From Bradyrhizobium sp. 138 (GTDB lineage: Bacteria; Pseudomonadota; Alphaproteobacteria; Rhizobiales; Xanthobacteraceae), in NCBI RefSeq assembly GCF_023074075.1, contig NZ_JADPKT010000007.1:248001-312000 (forward strand): DNA of 64,000 nucleotides, in the 5' to 3' direction. The notes under the pieces are model-generated. The model saw only the letters and a list, made by a program, of their open reading frames with translations. It was not told where the DNA came from and ran no database searches. Position numbers and translations under genes: made by a program. Shown here piece by piece: positions 1 through 8,865 of the stretch (its first letter is position 1; each line of letters starts with the position of its first letter).

Positions 1-250
1 CAAGGCGAAGAAGGCGGCGAAGCCCGCCAAGGCCAAGAAGACTGCAGGCAAGGCCGCGGACGGCGAGGACGCCGCGCCAAAGCCGAAGAAACCGGCCGCG
101 AAGAAAGCCGCGGCCAAATCGAAAACCGAATCCACCAGCAAGGCGCGCGCCGCCGTACCGTCGTCGGCCAAGACTTCTGCCACAAAGGCGTCGCCGACCA
201 AGGCCGCCGCCAGCAAGGCTCCGGCCAAGAAGAGTGCCGGCAAGACTTGA
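1..250 (+). CDS. topA: DNA topoisomerase I, C-terminal tail (partial)
   Basis: The reading frame enters from the left edge (first full codon at position 2) and stops with TGA at 248-250. The 82 visible residues are almost entirely Lys, Ala, Pro, Ser and Thr in AKK/PAKK-like repeats, a basic low-complexity tail. Many alphaproteobacterial topoisomerase I proteins end in such a DNA-binding tail, and in the gene order I remember from Bradyrhizobium topA lies directly upstream of rnr, here only 20 bases away. No catalytic domain is in the window, so the name rests on composition and neighbourhood. A histone H1-like protein is the main alternative. Confidence 0.6.
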   Translation, partial: KAKKAAKPAKAKKTAGKAADGEDAAPKPKKPAAKKAAAKSKTESTSKARAAVPSSAKTSATKASPTKAAASKAPAKKSAGKT

Positions 251-270
251 GATCAAGAATTAGAGGTTAA

Positions 271-2616
271 GTGAAACGCAAGAATGACCGTGGCTTTCCC
301 GACCGGCAAGCCATCGTCGCCTTCATCAAGGCAAATCCAGGAAAGGTGGGGACTCGCGAAATTGCGCGTGAGTTCGGCCTGAAGAATGCCGATCGCGTCG
401 AGCTCAAGCGCATGCTGCGCGAGCTCGCCGATGACGGAACCATCAAGAAAAAGCGTCACAAGGTGTCCGAGCCGGACGCGCTGCCGTCGACACTGGTCGC
501 CGACATTACGGGACGCGACTCCGACGGCGAATTGATCGCCTCCCCCACCGAATGGGACGAGGTCGAGAGCGGCGAGCCGCCGAAGATCCGCATCCTGATG
601 CCGCGCCGGCCGAAGCCCGGCACCGTCGCCGGTGTTCGCGACCGCGTGCTGCTGCGCGTCGAGCCGAGCAACGAGGAAGGCCCGGCCTATCGCGGCCACG
701 TCATCAAGGTCTTCGACAAGTCGAAGAGCCGTATCCTCGGTGTGTTTCGCGCGCTCCCCGAAGGCGGCGGCCGCCTCGTGCCCGTCGACAAGAAGGCTGC
801 CGACCGCGAGCTGAACATTGCAGCGGCCGATACGCACGGTGCGCAGGACGGTGACCTCGTCAGCGTCGACATCGTCCGCACGCGCAGCTTTGGGCTGGCG
901 TCCGGCCGCGTGAAAGAGAAGCTCGGCTCGGTCAAGTCGGAAAAGGCGATCAGCCTGATCGCGATCTACGCGCACGACATCCCGCTGCAATTCTCGCCCG
1001 CCGCGATGCGCGATGCGGAAGCGGCGGAGCCCGCGAATCTCAAGGGGCGCGAGGACTGGCGCGACGTGCCGCTCGTCACCATCGATCCGCCGGATGCGAA
1101 AGACCACGACGACGCTGTACATGCCGAACCCGACCCTGATCCCAACAACAAAGGCGGTTTCATCGTCAACGTCGCGATTGCCGACGTGAGCTTCTACGTC
1201 CGGCCGGGCACCGCGCTCGACCGCGACGCGCTCGACCGCGGCAACTCGGTCTATTTCCCCGACCGCGTCGTGCCGATGCTGCCCGAGCGCATCTCCAACA
1301 ATCTCTGCTCGCTGGTGCCGGGCGAGCCGCGCGGTGCGCTCGCGGTGCGCATGGTGCTCGGCCCCGACGGCCGCAAGCGCTCGCACAGTTTTCATCGCAT
1401 CCTGATGCGCTCGGCCGCGAAGCTGAGCTACGCGCAGGCGCAGGCCGCGATCGACGGACGACCGGATGACACCACCGGCCCCCTGCTCGATCCGATCCTG
1501 AGGCCGCTCTATGCCGCCTATGCCTGCGCCAAGCGCGCGCGCGACGAGCGCGATCCGCTCAATCTCGATCTGCCCGAGCGCAAGATCCTCTTGAAGAGCG
1601 ACGGCACGGTCGATCGCGTCGTGGTCCCCGAGCGGCTCGATGCGCACAAGCTGATCGAGGAGTTCATGATCCTCGCCAACGTCGCCGCGGCCGAGATGCT
1701 CGAGAAGAAGTCGCTGCCGCTGATCTACCGCGTGCATGACGAGCCGACCTTGGAGAAGGTCCACGCGCTCAGTGAATTTCTTGAGACGCTCGACGTCCCC
1801 TTCACCAAATCAGGCGCGCTGCGCCCCACCTTGTTCAACCGCGTGCTGGCCCAACTCGAAGGCCACGACTATTACCCGCTGGTGAGCGAGGTCGTGCTGC
1901 GCGCCCAGGCGCAGGCCGAATATTCCTCCGAGAACTACGGTCATTTCGGCCTGAATTTGCGCCGCTACGCGCATTTCACCTCGCCGATCCGCCGCTATGC
2001 CGACCTCGTCGTACACCGCGCGCTGGTTCGCGCGCTCGGCCTCGGCGAAGGCGCCCTGCCCGACAGCGAGACGCCGGAATCGCTCGGCGAAGTCGCCGCC
2101 CATATTTCGGTGACCGAGCGGCGCGCCATGAAGGCGGAGCGCGAGACCGTCGACCGCCTGATCGCGCACCATCTCGCCGACCGCATCGGCGCCAGCTTCC
2201 AGGGCCGCGTCTCCGGCGTCACGCGCGCCGGCCTGTTCGTCAAGCTGAGCGAGACCGGCGCCGACGGTCTGATCCCGATCCGATCCCTCGGCACGGAATA
2301 TTTCAACTATGACGAGGGCCGGCACGCCCTCGTCGGCACCCGCAGCGGCACCATGTATCAGCTCGGTGACGTCGTCGACGTCCGCCTGATCGAGGCAGCC
2401 CCGATCGCGGGCGCGCTGCGCTTCGAACTCTTGGGCTCGGCCAGCGAAACCACGCCGCGCAGCCGCCGGCAAGGCCCGCAGCGCCGTCCCTCGTTCAAGG
2501 CGCATCCCGGACGCAGCCCGGAAAGAAAACGCAAGCCGGAGAAGTCAAAATCCGGCAAAGCGAAGAAGGGCAAGAACAAGGGAAAAACCAAGGGCAAGAA
2601 GGGCAAAGCATGGTGA
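271..2616 (+). CDS. rnr: Ribonuclease R (RNB-family 3'-5' exoribonuclease)
   Basis: This 781-residue protein starts at GTG 271. RNase R degrades RNA processively from the 3' end, including structured mRNA and rRNA, and acts in RNA quality control. A winged-helix segment occupies about residues 10-65, followed by cold-shock OB folds. The RNB catalytic centre carries the Asp cluster DAKDHDDA at residues 275-282, which binds the catalytic Mg2+ ions. An S1 domain follows at about 640-720 (QGRVSGVTRAGLFVKL), then a Lys/Gly-rich basic tail of about 50 residues. RNase II would be shorter and lack this tail. The stop overlaps the start of the next gene (ATGGTGA), which suggests translational coupling, and topA ends 20 bases upstream. 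Confidence 0.97.
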   Translation: MKRKNDRGFPDRQAIVAFIKANPGKVGTREIAREFGLKNADRVELKRMLRELADDGTIKKKRHKVSEPDALPSTLVADITGRDSDGELIASPTEWDEVESGEPPKIRILMPRRPKPGTVAGVRDRVLLRVEPSNEEGPAYRGHVIKVFDKSKSRILGVFRALPEGGGRLVPVDKKAADRELNIAAADTHGAQDGDLVSVDIVRTRSFGLASGRVKEKLGSVKSEKAISLIAIYAHDIPLQFSPAAMRDAEAAEPANLKGREDWRDVPLVTIDPPDAKDHDDAVHAEPDPDPNNKGGFIVNVAIADVSFYVRPGTALDRDALDRGNSVYFPDRVVPMLPERISNNLCSLVPGEPRGALAVRMVLGPDGRKRSHSFHRILMRSAAKLSYAQAQAAIDGRPDDTTGPLLDPILRPLYAAYACAKRARDERDPLNLDLPERKILLKSDGTVDRVVVPERLDAHKLIEEFMILANVAAAEMLEKKSLPLIYRVHDEPTLEKVHALSEFLETLDVPFTKSGALRPTLFNRVLAQLEGHDYYPLVSEVVLRAQAQAEYSSENYGHFGLNLRRYAHFTSPIRRYADLVVHRALVRALGLGEGALPDSETPESLGEVAAHISVTERRAMKAERETVDRLIAHHLADRIGASFQGRVSGVTRAGLFVKLSETGADGLIPIRSLGTEYFNYDEGRHALVGTRSGTMYQLGDVVDVRLIEAAPIAGALRFELLGSASETTPRSRRQGPQRRPSFKAHPGRSPERKRKPEKSKSGKAKKGKNKGKTKGKKGKAW

Positions 2617-3050
2617 CGATGAGCACGGCCCCAAAAATCTGGACGCGCGAGACCGGGCTCGTCGAGAAGCGCGATCTCTGGACGGCGATGAAGCGCGGCT
2701 TTCGCGGTCGTTGTCCGCGCTGCGGCGAAGGCAAGCTGTTCCGGGCCTTCCTGAAAACGGCCGACGATTGCGCCACATGCGGCCTCGATTTCACGCCGCA
2801 CCGCGCCGACGATCTGCCCGCCTATCTCGTCATCGTCATCGTCGGCCACATCGTGGTGCCGGCCATTCTCTGGATCGAGACCAACTACACGACGCCGGTC
2901 TGGATCAGCTTCGCAGCCTATCTGCCCTTCACCTTCGTGGCCTCGCTCGCGCTGCTGCAGCCGGTCAAGGGAGCTGTGGTCGGCTTGCAATGGGCTCTGC
3001 GCATGCACGGGTTTGACGAGAACCCTCCGGATGGTATTCCGCCTGTCTAA
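2610..3050 (+). CDS. DUF983 family membrane protein with zinc-ribbon Cys pairs
   Basis: A 146-residue protein that overlaps the end of rnr by 7 bases. Two CxxC pairs (C35/C38 in RCPRCGEGKLF, C54/C57 in CATCGLDF) form a likely zinc ribbon. They are followed by two hydrophobic membrane spans at about residues 73-95 and 102-122. This is the standard DUF983 layout, and the family often sits next to rnr in alphaproteobacteria. No biochemical function is established for it. The tight coupling to rnr points to co-expression but does not prove a role in RNA metabolism. Confidence 0.9.
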   Translation: MVTMSTAPKIWTRETGLVEKRDLWTAMKRGFRGRCPRCGEGKLFRAFLKTADDCATCGLDFTPHRADDLPAYLVIVIVGHIVVPAILWIETNYTTPVWISFAAYLPFTFVASLALLQPVKGAVVGLQWALRMHGFDENPPDGIPPV

Positions 3051-3082
3051 GCCAAATAAGCAAGAACAGTTCGGGTGAGGAC

Positions 3083-3835
3083 ATGACGGATATGGCGCAA
3101 GTCGCGGAGAAAGCAAACGTTCACGAGGAGAAGGAAGCCGATCACCATCCCTATTTCCGCCCGAGGGATGCGGCGACCCTGATCCTGGTCGATCGCAGCG
3201 GCGCCATTCCGAAGGTTCTGGTCGGCAAGCGCCACGACAAGGTGGTGTTCATGCCAGGGAAATTCGTCTTCCCGGGCGGACGCGTCGACAAGGCCGACTA
3301 TCGCGTGCCCTGTGCGGCGCCGATCACCGCGGAGCTGGAGGCCAATCTCGCCAAGGGCAGCCCGAAGACGCCGGCGTCGCGCGCGAAGTCGCTCGCCATT
3401 GCTGCGATCCGCGAGGCCTGCGAGGAGACTGGTCTCTGCCTCGGCCGCAGAGCCGAGGGCAAGACACCGAAGCTCGATGGCCCCTGGAAACCGTTTGCGG
3501 ATGCAGGCCTGCTGCCCGATCCCTCCAGCCTGTTCCTGATCGCCCGCGCGATCACCCCGCCCGGCCGCGTCAAACGGTTCGACACCCGCTTCTTCACCGC
3601 GGATGCCTCCGCGATCACCCACCGCGTCGACGGCGTGATCCACGCCGACGCCGAATTGGTCGAGCTGGTCTGGGTCGAGCTTGGTTCGAAGCCGCTGGCC
3701 GATCTGCATCCGATGACGCGTAACGTGCTCAACGAGCTCCACACCCGCCTCGCCACCGGCCCACTCCGCCACGATGCGCCGGTGCCGTTCTTCCATTTCT
3801 ACGGCGGCAAGATGCAGAAGGATGTTTTGAGCTAG
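3083..3835 (+). CDS. NUDIX hydrolase, NUDT19-like with split Nudix box
   Basis: A 250-residue protein 32 bases downstream of the DUF983 gene and probably co-transcribed with it. The Nudix helix REACEETGL lies at residues 110-118 and carries the Mg2+-binding Glu residues. The usual upstream Gly block (FPGGRVDKAD, residues 63-72) is separated from it by an insertion of about 40 residues. That arrangement is typical of the NUDT19/RP2-like subfamily, some members of which hydrolyse CoA or acyl-CoA esters. The substrate here cannot be read from the sequence. The start at 3083 is preceded by GAGGAC. Confidence 0.93.
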   Translation: MTDMAQVAEKANVHEEKEADHHPYFRPRDAATLILVDRSGAIPKVLVGKRHDKVVFMPGKFVFPGGRVDKADYRVPCAAPITAELEANLAKGSPKTPASRAKSLAIAAIREACEETGLCLGRRAEGKTPKLDGPWKPFADAGLLPDPSSLFLIARAITPPGRVKRFDTRFFTADASAITHRVDGVIHADAELVELVWVELGSKPLADLHPMTRNVLNELHTRLATGPLRHDAPVPFFHFYGGKMQKDVLS

Positions 3836-3890
3836 GCCATCACTACGGCGGAAGCGCCTCAAAACTGCTTCTTGGCAACCGTCCAGCGCG

Positions 3891-4026
3891 CGCCTCGTCC
3901 TTCGAGACGACCGCTTCGCGGTCTCCTCAGGATGAGGCTGAGTTGCATTCGAGCCCGTTGAATCTGTTGCCGCGCCTTCAGTCCTCATCCTGAGGGCCCG
4001 CCAATGGCGGGCGTCTCGAAGGATGG
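3891..4026. repeat. Inverted pair of a palindromic intergenic repeat
   Basis: The 335-base gap between the NUDIX gene and the monooxygenase holds two oppositely oriented copies of one element. One copy, 3891-3938, contains CTCGTCCTTCGAGACG and CTCCTCAGGATGAGG. The other, 3983-4026, contains CCTCATCCTGAGG and CGTCTCGAAGGATGG. Together they could fold into a long stem. Elements of this type are abundant between genes in Bradyrhizobium and Rhodopseudomonas (from memory). No coding frame or promoter is obvious in the rest of the gap. Confidence 0.8.
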
Positions 4027-4170
4027 CCGCAGGCAACGGTGTCAAATGCAATGACGCAATTGTGCTGAACACACCTCAAAAAACAAAAAATTCTTCCCGC
4101 CTCCCCCGATGGCGGAGTTCCCGGGCATGCCTATGTCTTCCCAAGCGTCACCAAGAACGGACACCGGGCG

Positions 4171-5486
4171 ATGGCACAACGGCAACTCAAGCTTGGCGCG
4201 TTCATGCGCCCGATCAGCATCCACACCGGAGCCTGGCGCTATCCCGGGGCCTGGCCCGACGCCAATTTCAACTTCTCGCACATCAAGCAGCTGATCCAGA
4301 AGCTCGAGGCCGGCAAATTCGACGCCTTCTTCATGGCCGATCACCTCGCCGTGTTGAACATGCCGATCAACGCGCTCAAGCGCAGCCACACCGTGACCTC
4401 GTTCGAACCGTTCACGCTGCTGTCGGCGCTCTCGGCCGTCACCGAACGGATCGGTCTGATCGCGACCGGCTCGACCACTTTTGATGAGCCCTATCACGTC
4501 GCGCGCCGCTTCGCTTCCCTCGACCATCTCAGCGGCGGCCGCGCGGGCTGGAACATCGTCACCACCTCGAATCCGGATGCGGCACTGAATTTCGGTCTCG
4601 ACGACCACATGGAGCACGCCGAGCGCTACAAGCGCGCCCGCGAGTTCTACGATGTCGTCACCGGTCTGTGGGATTCCTTCGCCGACGACGCCTTCGTACG
4701 CGACGTCGAAAGCGGCCTGTTCTTCGATCCCGCCAGGATGCACACGCTCGACCACAACGGCAAATATCTGAAGGTGCGCGGGCCCCTGAACATCGCCCGC
4801 CCCGTGCAGGGCTGGCCTGTCATCGTGCAGGCCGGCGCCTCGGAAGACGGCAAGCAGCTCGCGGCCGAGACCGCGGAAGCCGTGTTCACCGGCGGCGGCA
4901 GCCTTGCCGACGGACAAAAGCTCTATGCCGACATCAAGGGCCGCATGGAGAAAGTCGGCCGCGATCCCGAGCACTTGAAAATCCTGCCCGGCGCCTTCGT
5001 CGTGGTCGGCGACAGCGTCGACGAGGCCAAGGAGAAGCGCTCTTTGCTCGACAGCCGCGTGCACTACGACAGCGCCATCGCCTCGCTCTCCGTCATTCTC
5101 GGCACCGATGCGTCGGGCTTCGATCCGGAGGGACAACTGCCGGAGATTCCCGAGACCAATGCCAGCAAGAGCGGCCGCCAGCGCATGGTCGACCTCGCCA
5201 AGCGCGACAAGCTCACCGTGCGCCAGCTCGCCCAGCGCGTCGGCGGCTATGGCGGGTTGTCCTTCGTCGGCACCGCCAAGACCATTGCCGATCAGATGGA
5301 GGAATGGCTGGTCGGGCGCGGCTCCGACGGCTTCTCCCGTTCCTGCCCGCCGGCCTCGACGATTTCGTCGACAAGGTGGTCCCGGAGCTGCAGCGGCGCG
5401 GGATTTTCCGCAATGAGTACGAAGGAGCCACTTTGAGGGAGAATCTGGGCCTGCCGCGGCCGAAAAACCGGTTCTTTGAGGCCTAA
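4171..5486 (+). pseudogene. LLM-class flavin-dependent monooxygenase (NtaA/SnaA/DszA-like), frameshifted near the 3' end
   Basis: The frame opened at ATG 4171 encodes a typical NtaA/DszA-type FMNH2-dependent monooxygenase ([40 protein letters not shown]). These enzymes oxidise chelators, sulfur compounds or other small molecules with reduced flavin from a partner reductase. After residue 387 (GSDGF) the frame turns into unrelated Ser/Arg-rich sequence and stops at 5436. The family's normal ending ([36 protein letters not shown]) continues in another frame to a stop at 5486. The junction at about 5333-5340 lacks roughly the codons for an N-x-M block, consistent with a deletion of about 10 bases. 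The 421-residue product has a foreign tail, so activity is doubtful. A sequencing error is the alternative. Confidence 0.82.
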
Positions 5487-5522
5487 TCGGGCCGTTTTGG
5501 GTGGTTCTTGGGGTGTAAAACC

Positions 5523-5550
5523 TTGACATCAGGCGGTTTCTGGCTAGGTT
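5523..5550 (+). promoter_or_regulatory. Candidate sigma-70-type promoter for rpmG
   Basis: A perfect TTGACA -35 hexamer (5523-5528) is followed after 16 bases by a weak -10-like TAGGTT (5545-5550), about 60 bases before the rpmG start. The -35 match is strong and the -10 is poor, so only the general location is supported. Confidence 0.4.
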
Positions 5551-5612
5551 GCCGGCCAACGCGGGCCGTTTTGGCCGGCTCCAGATTCCCCTGATATTCT
5601 GAGGTTCAGAAC

Positions 5613-5780
5613 ATGGCCAAAGCGGTCACCATCAAGGTCAAGCTCGTGTCCTCGGCCGACACCGGCTTCTACTACGTCGCCAAGAAGAATTCGCGCACCA
5701 TGACCGACAAGCTGGTCAAGAAGAAGTACGACCCGGTCGCGCGCAAGCACGTCGAATTCCGCGAAGCCAAGATCAAGTAA
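5613..5780 (+). CDS. rpmG: 50S ribosomal protein L33
   Basis: A 55-residue protein, [20 protein letters not shown] at the N-terminus and ending [10 protein letters not shown], with the full length and sequence pattern of bacterial L33. It is a small structural protein of the large ribosomal subunit near the E site. This copy has no CxxC zinc pair, so it belongs to the Cys-less form. It is monocistronic, with a candidate promoter upstream and a hairpin terminator 40 bases downstream. Confidence 0.97.
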   Translation: MAKAVTIKVKLVSSADTGFYYVAKKNSRTMTDKLVKKKYDPVARKHVEFREAKIK

Positions 5781-5794
5781 GAAGATCAAGTAAG
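5769..5794 (+). repeat. 13-bp tandem duplication over the rpmG stop codon
   Basis: The 13-mer AAGATCAAGTAAG occurs twice back to back (5769-5781 and 5782-5794). The first copy contains the last codons and stop of rpmG. The second copy puts an identical Lys-Ile-Lys-stop string outside the gene. The protein length is unaffected. Confidence 0.9.
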
Positions 5795-5819
5795 ATCGCA
5801 GCAAGCGTTGAAGATTTTG

Positions 5820-5842
5820 CGGGGCCCTTTCGGGCTCCGTTC
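5820..5842 (+). terminator. Rho-independent terminator after rpmG
   Basis: An 8-bp GC-rich stem (CGGGGCCC with GGGCTCCG, one G-T pair) closes a TTTC loop and is followed by a T-rich run (TTCTATTTT). Confidence 0.75.
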
Positions 5843-5857
5843 TATTTTGTGCCACCT

Positions 5858-5910
5858 CGTGTCCCGGATGCGCTGCAGCGCCCCTGCGCTGCGGCGCCGA
5901 GCCGGGACCC
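5858..5910. repeat. Dispersed GTGTCCCGG-type intergenic repeat
   Basis: The block starts CGTGTCCCGGATGCGCTGCA and ends CCGAGCCGGGACCC. It shares the GTGTCCCGG...CTGCAGCGC core with copies at 16971-17050 and 48886-48965, and forms imperfect palindromes. It lies between rpmG and the convergent amidohydrolase gene. Confidence 0.65.
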
Positions 5911-5930
5911 ATCAGCAAGGAAGCGGCTCG

Positions 5931-7211
5931 CTATCTCACCGCGAACGGCGCCTGATAAGGCCGGCCGAAGGGCACCCCGTTGATGACGGTCTGGATCGGC
6001 TTGAGATACGCCTTGCCCTCCCTCTTGTTGTTGCGGGTGTCGACGAAGCTGACCGGCCCCTCCACCAGCTCCATGATGGCGACGTCGCCGGGCGCACCGA
6101 CCTGCAGCGTGCCGATCTTCGGCGCGCGACCGATGATCTTTGCCGGCGCCGTGGTTGCCATCGCGACCACCTGCTCCAGCGTAAAGCCCAGCGTCATGAA
6201 CTTGCTCATCACGTTGGGCAGGAATGGAATGCCCGGCGAATTGCCGGAGAAGACATGGATATCGGAAGAGATCGTGTCCGGCGTGCATCCGCCGGGGATC
6301 GCCACTTCCGCCACGGTGAAATCGAAGCTGCCGCCGCCATGGCCGACGTCGAACATGGCCCCGCGCTGCTTGGCCGCAAGAGCCGCAGGCAGCAGTTTGC
6401 CCTCTTGAACGATATTGGTGAAGACGTTCGTCATGTTCGGGGCGCCCGAATAGGCGTGCGTCAGCACGTCCCCTGGGCGGAGCAGATCGAGAATCTGCGA
6501 CATCAGCTCCTTGGACTCGACGCCGCCAATATGCACCATCATCTTGGCCGGCCAGCCGCACATCTCGCAAGCCTGGATGCCGCGCTTCAGCGGCTCGAGC
6601 CCGTGCTTGTAGATCACGTTCTCCGACATCCGCACTTTGACCCCGAGCAGGAAATCGGCGTTCTCGGCGAGCGCCATCGCGCAGGCTTCGGTCTGGGCGA
6701 CGTCGATATTGTACAGCTCGGCGGCCGGGAACGCCGACAGGCCGTTATTGGCGATATGGACGAAGGCGTACATCCGCGCCCGCGTCTGGGCCACGATGAA
6801 CCGGCGCAGCGCCGCCAGATTGTTGACCCCGGCATCGCCCGCCGAGACGACGGTGGTCGTCGCCTGGAATTGCACCAGCTCGTCGGCGGGAATGCCGATG
6901 GCCGAGCCGTAAGGGTAGACGTGACAATGCAGATCGATGAGACCGGGCATCACGAGCTTGCCCGACGCGTCGATGCTCTTCAGCGCGCGCTCGGCGGGGA
7001 TCGTTTCCTGCACCGTTTCGATGACGCCCCAGCGAATTCCAATATCGCGTTTGGCGCGCAGCGACTGGCTGGGGTCGAGGACCTCGCCGCCGCGGATCAC
7101 CAGATCGTACTTGTCGTTGGGCCCCATCGCGGCTTGCGCGGGCGCGGAGAGGCCGACGGCTGCAGCGGATGTGGAAAGTGCCAGGAAATCGCGGCGCGAT
7201 AACGCGGACAT
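5931..7211 (-). CDS. Tat-exported amidohydrolase/deacetylase family protein
   Basis: A 426-residue member of the metal-dependent amidohydrolase superfamily. The N-terminus has a twin-arginine signal (SRRDFLALSTSAAAVGLSA, with a probable AQA cleavage site near residue 27), so the enzyme should act in the periplasm. The metal-binding HxH is at H95/H97 (GLIDLHCHVYP). VKVRMSE supplies a Lys in the place of the usual bridging Lys, and HAYSG and SSDIHVFSG carry further ligands. The pattern resembles the dihydroorotase-like deacetylase group (EF_0837/AHA_3915 type). The substrate is unknown; N-acyl amino acids or cyclic amides are plausible. The gene stands alone, convergent with rpmG. Confidence 0.88.
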   Translation of the reverse strand: MSALSRRDFLALSTSAAAVGLSAPAQAAMGPNDKYDLVIRGGEVLDPSQSLRAKRDIGIRWGVIETVQETIPAERALKSIDASGKLVMPGLIDLHCHVYPYGSAIGIPADELVQFQATTTVVSAGDAGVNNLAALRRFIVAQTRARMYAFVHIANNGLSAFPAAELYNIDVAQTEACAMALAENADFLLGVKVRMSENVIYKHGLEPLKRGIQACEMCGWPAKMMVHIGGVESKELMSQILDLLRPGDVLTHAYSGAPNMTNVFTNIVQEGKLLPAALAAKQRGAMFDVGHGGGSFDFTVAEVAIPGGCTPDTISSDIHVFSGNSPGIPFLPNVMSKFMTLGFTLEQVVAMATTAPAKIIGRAPKIGTLQVGAPGDVAIMELVEGPVSFVDTRNNKREGKAYLKPIQTVINGVPFGRPYQAPFAVR

Positions 7212-7496
7212 GATGGTCCCCCCTCGAGTTTTTTGTTCGCAGCTTCGACGAGTAGCTCCGTCGCCGGCGGCAACGCAGGAATTCAGAATGAATTGATTGG
7301 AGCTGGAGCACGTCGCCCGGAGAGGCCGATCCTATGACTGCATCCGAGGTCTGGCGAGCCGCGAAATTTTCCCAAACCGCATGAACCTTCTCGGAAAAAC
7401 GACGACTAAGTGACTTGTTTGCCGGTCACGACGACGCAGCGCGTCTTCCGCTCCAAACTCCCAAGCGGACGATCGTAAGCCCCTTCCCGGACTACG

Positions 7497-8735
7497 CTAC
7501 GCCGTCCGCAACACCGGCGTCGGTGGCTGCGACGGCCTGATCAGCGCGAACGCCACCTGCACGATGCCGCCGGCCAGGCCCAGCGCCACGCCGATGCGCC
7601 AGGCCGTGGTGTAGGAGCCGAGCGCGTCATAGAGCAGCCCTCCGCCGTAGGCGCCGAGGAAGCTGCCGATCTGGTGGCTCATGAAGGCGAGGCCCTGGAT
7701 CATCGCCTGCCAGCGCAGGCCGAACATCTCGGCGACCGCGCCGGCGACCAGCGGGCCGACGCCCATCCAGAGGAAGCCCATGATGGCGCCGAACAGCAGC
7801 GTCGAGAACGGCGTTGCCGGCAGCATGAAGTACCAGGCGAGCGCGAGCGAGCGGAGGATGTAGATGCCGCCGAGCAGCGCCAGCTTGTTCCAGCGCTGGC
7901 CGGCCCAGCCGAAGAACAGCGAGCCCAGCACGTTGAAGCCGCCGATCATGCCGAGCGTCTGCGCGCTCAGCATCGGGTCGAGGCCGCAGATCGCCAGATA
8001 GGACGGCAGATGCGTGGTGAGGAACACCAGTTGCATGCCGCAGACGAGGTAGGCGCAAGTCATCACCACGAAGGAGGCGTTGCCGAACGCCGCCTTCGTC
8101 GCCAACATCGCGGTTGCATCGCCGATGTCGTCGGCGGCGGGCTTGGGCAGCGGGACCTGATCGACGCGGCCGGCATACCAGGCCGCGGGGATCATCAGCA
8201 CGGACATGACGACGAAGCCGGCAAGGCCGATGCGCCAGCCAAAACCCTCGTTGAGCATCTGCCCGATCGGCGCCGACAGCAGCGCGCCGAGCGAGCCCGC
8301 ACCCGAGACGATGCCGAGCACGGTGGAGCGCACCGTCGCAGGGACCGCGCGCGCCGCCACCGACATCGCGATCGCGGCAGCGGTGCAGGCCAGCGACGTG
8401 CCGATCAGCACGCCGGCGCCGATCATGATGCTGATCATCCCGTTCGCGGTCGCCATCAGAATGAGGCCGACGATGTACATCAGCGAGCCCACGATCATGA
8501 TCGGGCGGAAGCCATAACGCACGGTCATCGCGCCGGCGAGCGGCTGAAGAAAGCCCCAGGCGAGGTTCTGCACCGCCAGCGCCAGCGTGAAATCCGAGAT
8601 CGAAATGTGGATGTCACGCGTCAGCGGCTGCATGAAGATGCCGAGCGACTGCCGCAGCCCCATGCTCAGCGTCAGCATGATCGAGGCGCCGATCAGGATG
8701 GGCAATGTCGGACGCAGGACCTGCAGCAGGGGCAT
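7497..8735 (-). CDS. Major facilitator superfamily transporter
   Basis: A 412-residue protein with about 12 hydrophobic spans, of which the first is IGASIMLTLSMGLRQSLGIF. An MFS loop signature follows transmembrane segment 2 (AGAMTVRYGFRPIM). The overall look is of the oxalate/formate or monocarboxylate-type MFS group. It is read divergently from a TetR-family gene whose likely operator lies between them, so it is probably a repressor-controlled exporter or uptake carrier. The substrate cannot be inferred. It sits in the inner membrane. Confidence 0.92.
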   Translation of the reverse strand: MPLLQVLRPTLPILIGASIMLTLSMGLRQSLGIFMQPLTRDIHISISDFTLALAVQNLAWGFLQPLAGAMTVRYGFRPIMIVGSLMYIVGLILMATANGMISIMIGAGVLIGTSLACTAAAIAMSVAARAVPATVRSTVLGIVSGAGSLGALLSAPIGQMLNEGFGWRIGLAGFVVMSVLMIPAAWYAGRVDQVPLPKPAADDIGDATAMLATKAAFGNASFVVMTCAYLVCGMQLVFLTTHLPSYLAICGLDPMLSAQTLGMIGGFNVLGSLFFGWAGQRWNKLALLGGIYILRSLALAWYFMLPATPFSTLLFGAIMGFLWMGVGPLVAGAVAEMFGLRWQAMIQGLAFMSHQIGSFLGAYGGGLLYDALGSYTTAWRIGVALGLAGGIVQVAFALIRPSQPPTPVLRTA

Positions 8736-8797
8736 TTTTCTTCTCCCTTTTGGGCACGGCGCGAAGGCCGTCGTCTGCTTTTGCCGCTGATTTTGGT

Positions 8798-8813
8798 TAC
8801 ACAGACCTGTGTA
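8798..8813. promoter_or_regulatory. Palindromic TetR-type operator in the divergent promoter region
   Basis: TACACAG-AC-CTGTGTA is a perfect 7-bp inverted repeat around a 2-base centre. It lies 62 bases upstream of the MFS start (8735) and 52 bases upstream of the chosen TetR start (8866). Its position and symmetry fit a site through which the TetR protein represses both genes. Confidence 0.75.
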
Positions 8814-8865
8814 CTTAGGCTATGATTGGCAGGTGCTGTCAAGCGAACAGGACGCATTCCGCTGC

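Noticed and set aside
253..1764. A 503-codon minus-strand frame opposite rnr
   Set aside because: Antisense shadow; no family pattern and rnr is certain.
8809..8865. Upstream start for the TetR regulator
   Set aside because: It lies inside the palindromic operator and adds residues unlike TetR N-termini.
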